64,000 bases of DNA from Triglochin maritima (taxonomy: Eukaryota > Streptophyta > Magnoliopsida > Alismatales > Juncaginaceae), in contig OY821786.1 of NCBI GenBank assembly GCA_963682175.1, positions 36,201,501 through 36,265,500 on the forward strand, written 5' to 3'. Made by a program: the position numbers and the translations under genes. The stretch's first letter is position 1. Every line of letters begins with the position of its first letter. The notes under the pieces were generated by a model that ran no database searches, was not told the origin of the DNA, and saw only the letters and a list, made by a program, of their open reading frames with translations. This document shows, one piece after another, positions 60,156 through 64,000 of the stretch.

Positions 60156-60960
60156 TTATTTTTGTTTTGACAAATTTTGAAACATATTACTCATATATTC
60201 CGAGAAATTGTCAGATCTAAAAACATGAACCTTATTATTATCCATGTTTTCAACAAAGGCAAGAAATTCACGAAAAATAGTGTAAGCATCCAATTTTGTT
60301 TTTATCAAGTAAATCCAAGAAGTTCGGGAAAAAACATTGATAAAGCTAATGAAATAATGAAAACCATTGTGAGAGTTCACGGGAGCAGGTCCTCAAATAC
60401 CTGAGTGAACTAATTCAAAAGGAATTTAAGTTTTAGTAGTAGAACTAGAAAAAGGTAGTCGAGTTTGTTTTGATAAATGACAGATGTCGCATAATAGTTT
60501 GGAATTAATAAAGGGAAATAAGCATTTTAACACACTAGAAGATGGGTGTCTCATCCTTTTGTGTCAGAGTTCGTGATTTGTTGAGGACCCAACATGTACG
60601 GCTTTGTTATGCGGCTCGAGGACATATAATCCATTTAAGAGAATGCCCTTACCAATCATCCTCCCTGTGGTACGGTCCTGAAAGATGACATCGTGAGGAG
60701 TAAAAATAACATTACAGTTAAGCATTCTAGTTATCCTAGCGACAGATAGCAAGTTTGTGTCAAAATTAGGAACATACAAGATTTTATCATGAATACTATT
60801 AAGTAATTCTGCATCTCCTGTGGCTTTAATTTCAACTTGATTCCCATTTGCTACAGTAACAAACTTATTTATTAAATTGAGATTGTTTTTATGTTACGAA
60901 GCATAGTAGAGTCCCCAGTCATATGATCGGTAGCCCCAGAATCGATAATCCAATTTTTCA
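60156..60960 (-). pseudogene. copia protease and integrase remnant
   Basis: The aspartic-protease motif DSGATDHMTGDSTML sits near 60950-60910. The GAG-pre-integrase part (LLSVARITRMLNCNVIF, 60779-60564) and the start of the integrase core (FHYFISFINVFSRTSWIY and FRSDNFSEYMS, 60380-60156) follow, separated by stops. The core is broken before the glutamate of the D-D-E triad. Confidence 0.75.
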
Positions 60961-61222
60961 TGTTAGATTTAACTCCTGAAATGGCATCAATATGAAAATC
61001 GAGGTTATGTTCCATACCTGATAGATTACCTGTTCTGGGGGTGTTCTTTTGCAAAATCTCATTCAGGTGGCCCACCAGGGCACTTATTTGGTGCGGATCT
61101 GGATGCCAACCCGCTAGCCCATCTCGCGACCCATATGTATTAAGGTTGGGAGAAAATCTGGTTGCATGATCCGGAGTATAAAGCATCATGTTGTTTCCAT
61201 TTTTGTCATTTGCGTTAGGGTT

Positions 61223-62014
61223 TTAGTTGTATAAGTGGTTGCCGCCGCCGATCCCGTCCACCATATTTGCTCTGACGTTCCTTTCTCCGTTCTTGGGTGG
61301 CCTGAAATGAGGAAAAAGAAACCAGCAAGAATTTTTATTATCTCCTTGTTTCTTACAGTTTTCGCAGTGTTCATTTGTTTTGTTGTCGAATCGCCTTTTT
61401 GTGTTGTTGTTGCCCTGAGCCTGGTTTCGACTGGCGGTGAAGGCATGGTTGTCAAAGTTCATACTTATGTTGTTGTCAGTCATGGTTCTCCTCTGTGTTT
61501 CGTCGTGTTGAATGAGGCTAGTGATGGTTGCGAGGCTCGGTTGCTCCGGTGCCATGAAGATCTGAGATCGTATGACTTCATACCTGGAATTTAACCACAC
61601 CAAAAACTGATAGATCTGGTTTTGTTCTTGTCTGATTTGTATGGTTTTGGCATCTGTGGTTGGGGGTTCATAAATCCTCAACTCATCTCATCGTCTTCTG
61701 AGAGTACCAAGGTACTCAGAGATGGAAGTGGCGTTATGTCGTGTTTAGGAGATTTCTTGTTTGATTTTGAATACGTGCGTAAAATTCTTTCTCTTCCCAT
61801 AGTGATCACGAATGGAATCCCAAAGTTCTTTTGCACTTTCTTTGTATATGAAGATCTCGGCGATGCTAGGTTGTATGGATGCGACGAGCCAGGACATGAC
61901 TTGGTGGTCCATCATTTGCCATTCTTCTTGCTTTGTTTCCGTCCATGCACCTTCAGGTTTTGCGGTCTTCCCCGTGATGTGGCCCCTGAAGGAAAGGGTC
62001 ACCCGCTTGCCCAA
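61223..62014 (-). pseudogene. copia gag remnant
   Basis: Two open stretches in different frames: 62014-61745 (copia gag N-terminus, with AWTETKQEEWQMMDHQVMSW and ELWDSIRDHYG) and 61681-61223 (LVWLNSRYEVIRSQI, then a nucleocapsid-type CENCKKQGDNKNSC). The zinc knuckle normally is Cys-x2-Cys-x4-His-x4-Cys; here the His position is Asp, so zinc binding is probably lost. Confidence 0.75.
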
Positions 62015-62232
62015 GAGAGGTAATTAGTCCCATTCAGAGGAGTCGAGACTAGGCACTGGGATGTGGCCACCTCGGGGTGACTGATTCCAGTGTCGTCCGA
62101 CACGTTTTTGGTTTTTTAGGGTCTGGATGTTGGTTCTAATCGGCATTTAACCCCCTTGTATGAGGTGATGCCGATGATGACCTCCGGGAGGTTTTGAGGT
62201 CGGGAGTTTTGTGGATCAATGCACTAATACCA

Positions 62233-62484
62233 TATTGATTTTGGTACGCATATTGTAGAAGAAGAAGAAGAAGAAAGGATTTGAATGTTTTGTTTATTAT
62301 TTTGTTGTATATTTTTTCTTGTGAGGTACAATTTGTATATATATGAATGCTATGAGAGATATAGTCGTTGGCTGGTGATTTGAGAGCGTATTTCTTTCCT
62401 TGTGAAGTTGTTGCCATAGAGGATGATCCGGAGATGATGAGGATGAGCAAACGGTCAAGTCAAGGTTAGGTAACTTTCTTAACA
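62233..62484 (-). mobile_element. 5' LTR of the copia at 57630-62484
   Basis: 252 bp, with one extra GAA in the trinucleotide run. The primer-binding site follows directly on the minus strand. Confidence 0.9.
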
Positions 62485-62821
62485 GTTTTGCAAACAATAT
62501 AGTTAGAAAAAACCACCTACTCCCACATACTATATCACAAAATCCCCTTGCTTTATATCTTCATCAGCTATCAGCCCCAGTCCACATTTCTTTGTCTAAG
62601 AGGGAGCATTTTAGTACTGGAATGAAATATGGTCATATTCAATATTGTTTTAATCTCAACTAAAAACAAGATACTCTGACATATGATTACAGAAACATCA
62701 AATTATCAATAGTATTTTGAAGAAAATCATTGTAACATAGCAAGATGAAAACAATCCAACAGACATTAAGCTACAGAGTGTGTCAATTGAATGTCATCAC
62801 TCGTTGATGTGCCACGAACAT

Positions 62822-63790
62822 TGTAACATCCCGGAACAGAGGAAAAAATTGAAATTTTAACAATAAAAAGATCTCAAGATAATGATCATTAAAGCGGGAA
62901 TGTTACTCAAATATAATAACCAGTCAGTGCACCATAATACAACAGAGTTTGTCAAAATACCTGATTACATCAATACAACGAAAGACAAGTACAGATAATC
63001 ATGACGACCTCGAATAGTCCGAAGAGGATCATGACCCCAAAATGTGTGTGCCCACTGTCACCACCCCACAAAATCTACTGCGGTCCTGAAACATGGATTA
63101 AACAACAATGCTTGAGTTTCCCATTAGGAAACCCCGCATGCCAAGCTCACCTATATGAATGCAGCAGTACGGTAATGAACCTATCATACTAGTAGCATGT
63201 CATCAACGACAATGAAAACATATCCCCTCCAAGGGTATAACATGACCTCAGTCCTACCACATCATCAACACCCTCTAAGGGTCAACAAGGACGTCTGTCC
63301 AACAAACAACATTGAGTCTCCCTCGGAGACCTACCGTAGGCACATACGGTCTTACGGACAGTACGCAACGCACCCCCACACGCGACTACTCTATCCAAGG
63401 GACCGGTGAAGAGCGTCCGCACTTCCACACCAAATGAATCAAATCTGAAACATCGTGGTCTACACTACACCAACGGAGTTGTCTCCTGGTCAGTCAAACA
63501 ATCACTCAGTAGGTGCCCCGCTGAGCTATCGTCGTCGGAACAACATTGGCAGTACAACATCAGACGACACAACATTATCGCCGGAACAACATCGACTGCA
63601 TCAAGCCGGAACATTAGTGGCAACATCATCGTCGGTACAGCCTTGGCGGCATCGCCGACACAACATCGGCGGTACAACATACGTTCGGCACAACATCGGA
63701 CGATTCCGGACCGTAGTCCGCAAGGTCATCATGCTCCACGAGCCATGCATCATCATGCATTGGGATCCGTGGTCCCTCAGGTTTGCTACT
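62822..63790. mobile_element. Probable LTR fragment of a further Ty3/gypsy-type element
   Basis: It begins TGTAACATCCCGG, like the long LTRs at 15923 and 30137. It also contains a similar core near 63315-63395 (CTACCGTAGGCACATACGGTCTTAC followed by CGCACCCCCACACGC), corresponding to CACCGCTGGCACGTGCGGTCTTCC in those LTRs. The rest is much diverged. The right end and TSD were not found. A GC-richer part near 63480-63720 has repeated ACAACATCGGC phrases. Confidence 0.45.
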
Positions 63791-63811
63791 CTAGTAGGCT
63801 TAAAGACATTG

Positions 63812-64000
63812 TTTATGCAATTAGTTTGAGATTAAAGACATTGTTGTTATTGTATCTACATTTATATGTGTCTATATCCATGAACAATGCTAATATTCAT
63901 ACTATTTTTCACTTATTTTTGACTTGGTATTCGTATTTATTTTGCAAAATTTGAACAAATAAAATACATATCAATATCAATCTCATAATACTCTTGATAT
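63812..64000. repeat. 3' flank of a fourth membrane-protein paralogue (unit 3)
   Basis: Matches 22150-22340 and 47497-47720, both about 0.5-0.75 kb downstream of a membrane-protein stop codon. Shared strings are TTAGTTTGAGATTAAAGA, TTGTTGTTATTGTATCTA and AAATTTGAACAAATAAAATACATATC. By position, another gene copy on the minus strand should begin its 3' end within about 0.6 kb right of the window. Confidence 0.7.

Larger units (their letters stand above)
57630..62484 (-). mobile_element. Near-complete Ty1/copia retrotransposon in a SET-gene intron
   Basis: LTRs lie at 57630-57878 and 62233-62484 (minus orientation, starting TGTTAAGAAAGTTAC and ending CCAAAATCAATA). They differ at roughly 6% of positions by eye. 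The TSD GTTTT is exact (57625-57629, 62485-62489). The primer site TGGTATTAGTGC adjoins the 5' LTR (62232-62221) and the polypurine tract CTTGAGGAGGCG adjoins the 3' LTR. Coding order: gag (62014-61223), protease (60915-60960, DSGATDHMTG), integrase (60779-60156), RT (59506-58379) and RNase H remnants (58378-57900). Multiple stops and frameshifts make it non-autonomous. It is in the same orientation as the host pseudogene. Confidence 0.92.
55545..62605 (-). pseudogene. SET-domain histone methyltransferase of the ASHH3/ASHH4 type, pseudogene
   Basis: Exons on the minus strand, highest coordinate first: 62605-62517 (CGLGLIADEDIKQGDFVI, stop, YVG), 57541-57370 (DDKTCDERLWKMKHRGDANF, FLNHSCEPNTEMQKW), about 57335-57255 (RIDIFATRNIKRGERLTYDY), 57167-56933 (post-SET CHCGALGCRQKLG), 56614-56527 (NCIGQVVRIWSTQYNR), 55729-55678 (YYGGVISNFDCYTSRHN) and 55610-55545 (IIYEDGRVEPVDMS, DLDFL, stop). 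Most have good GT/AG sites and the SET motifs NHSCEPN and LTYDY are intact. The codon for Glu in FVIEYVG is TAG (62530-62532). Another stop lies near 62550, the acceptor before the third exon looks lost, and the 55678 donor is not visible. A copia element fills the first intron. Such proteins methylate histone H3; this copy cannot. Confidence 0.8.

Noticed and set aside
61235..62027. Plus-strand open frames of 119 and 133 codons
   Set aside because: They are antisense to copia gag, whose motifs are read on the minus strand.
62822..64000. CRISPR-like array suggested by repeated ACAACATCGGC phrases near 63530-63700
   Set aside because: Repeats are short, irregular and degenerate, in eukaryotic LTR-like DNA; no regular spacer length.

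Overview
The window is nuclear DNA of a eudicot plant. It is AT-rich, intron-bearing and dominated by plant transposable elements (Ty1/copia, long-LTR Ty3/gypsy, CACTA, hAT, MULE, TRIM, SINE). The species cannot be told from the sequence. There are few live genes; most of the 64 kb is nested or decayed mobile DNA.

The backbone is a tandem array with a period near 25 kb. A multi-pass membrane-protein gene of unknown function lies on the minus strand at 48224-50312 (intact) and 22893-25038 (one in-frame nonsense codon). A third copy starts at base 1 and runs off the left edge. The 3' flank of a fourth copy appears at 63812-64000. The blocks upstream of these genes (19-3707, 25039-29995, 50313-52187) are homologous and contain a ~0.5 kb module that is itself repeated. 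Behind them lie pieces of a SET-domain gene of the ASHH3/ASHH4 type: its last exon at 29996-30061, the end of that exon at 37478-37485, and seven exons of a pseudogene at 55545-62605.

Unit 0 (1-22.9 kb) holds an LTR fragment, a hAT relic, a two-exon gene start (5368-5713) and a three-level nest: a copia element split by a CACTA element, which is split by a 2.1 kb solo LTR. Each nesting step has an exact target-site duplication. A 4.3 kb solo gypsy-type LTR (15923-20248, TSD GTCTG) follows. Unit 1 (22.9-48.2 kb) holds a MITE-like insertion, a PPR fragment, and a young non-autonomous LTR element (30137-36126) that carries a fragment of a cellular NO VEIN-like gene where gag-pol should be. It also holds a truncated CACTA, a SINE, a truncated copia and a TRIM. 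Unit 2 (48.2-63.8 kb) holds the intact membrane gene, a MULE with a plant-mobile-domain sequence antisense to its cut-off transposase, and the SET pseudogene with a near-complete copia (57630-62484) in an intron.

The only strong candidate for a working protein gene is 48224-50312. The most unusual patterns are the array of CGGT-N2-ACCG palindromes upstream of the TATA box in one LTR family, the LTR element with captured cellular sequence, and the MULE/plant-mobile-domain composite. No bacterial-type system, CRISPR array, tRNA or rRNA gene was seen.
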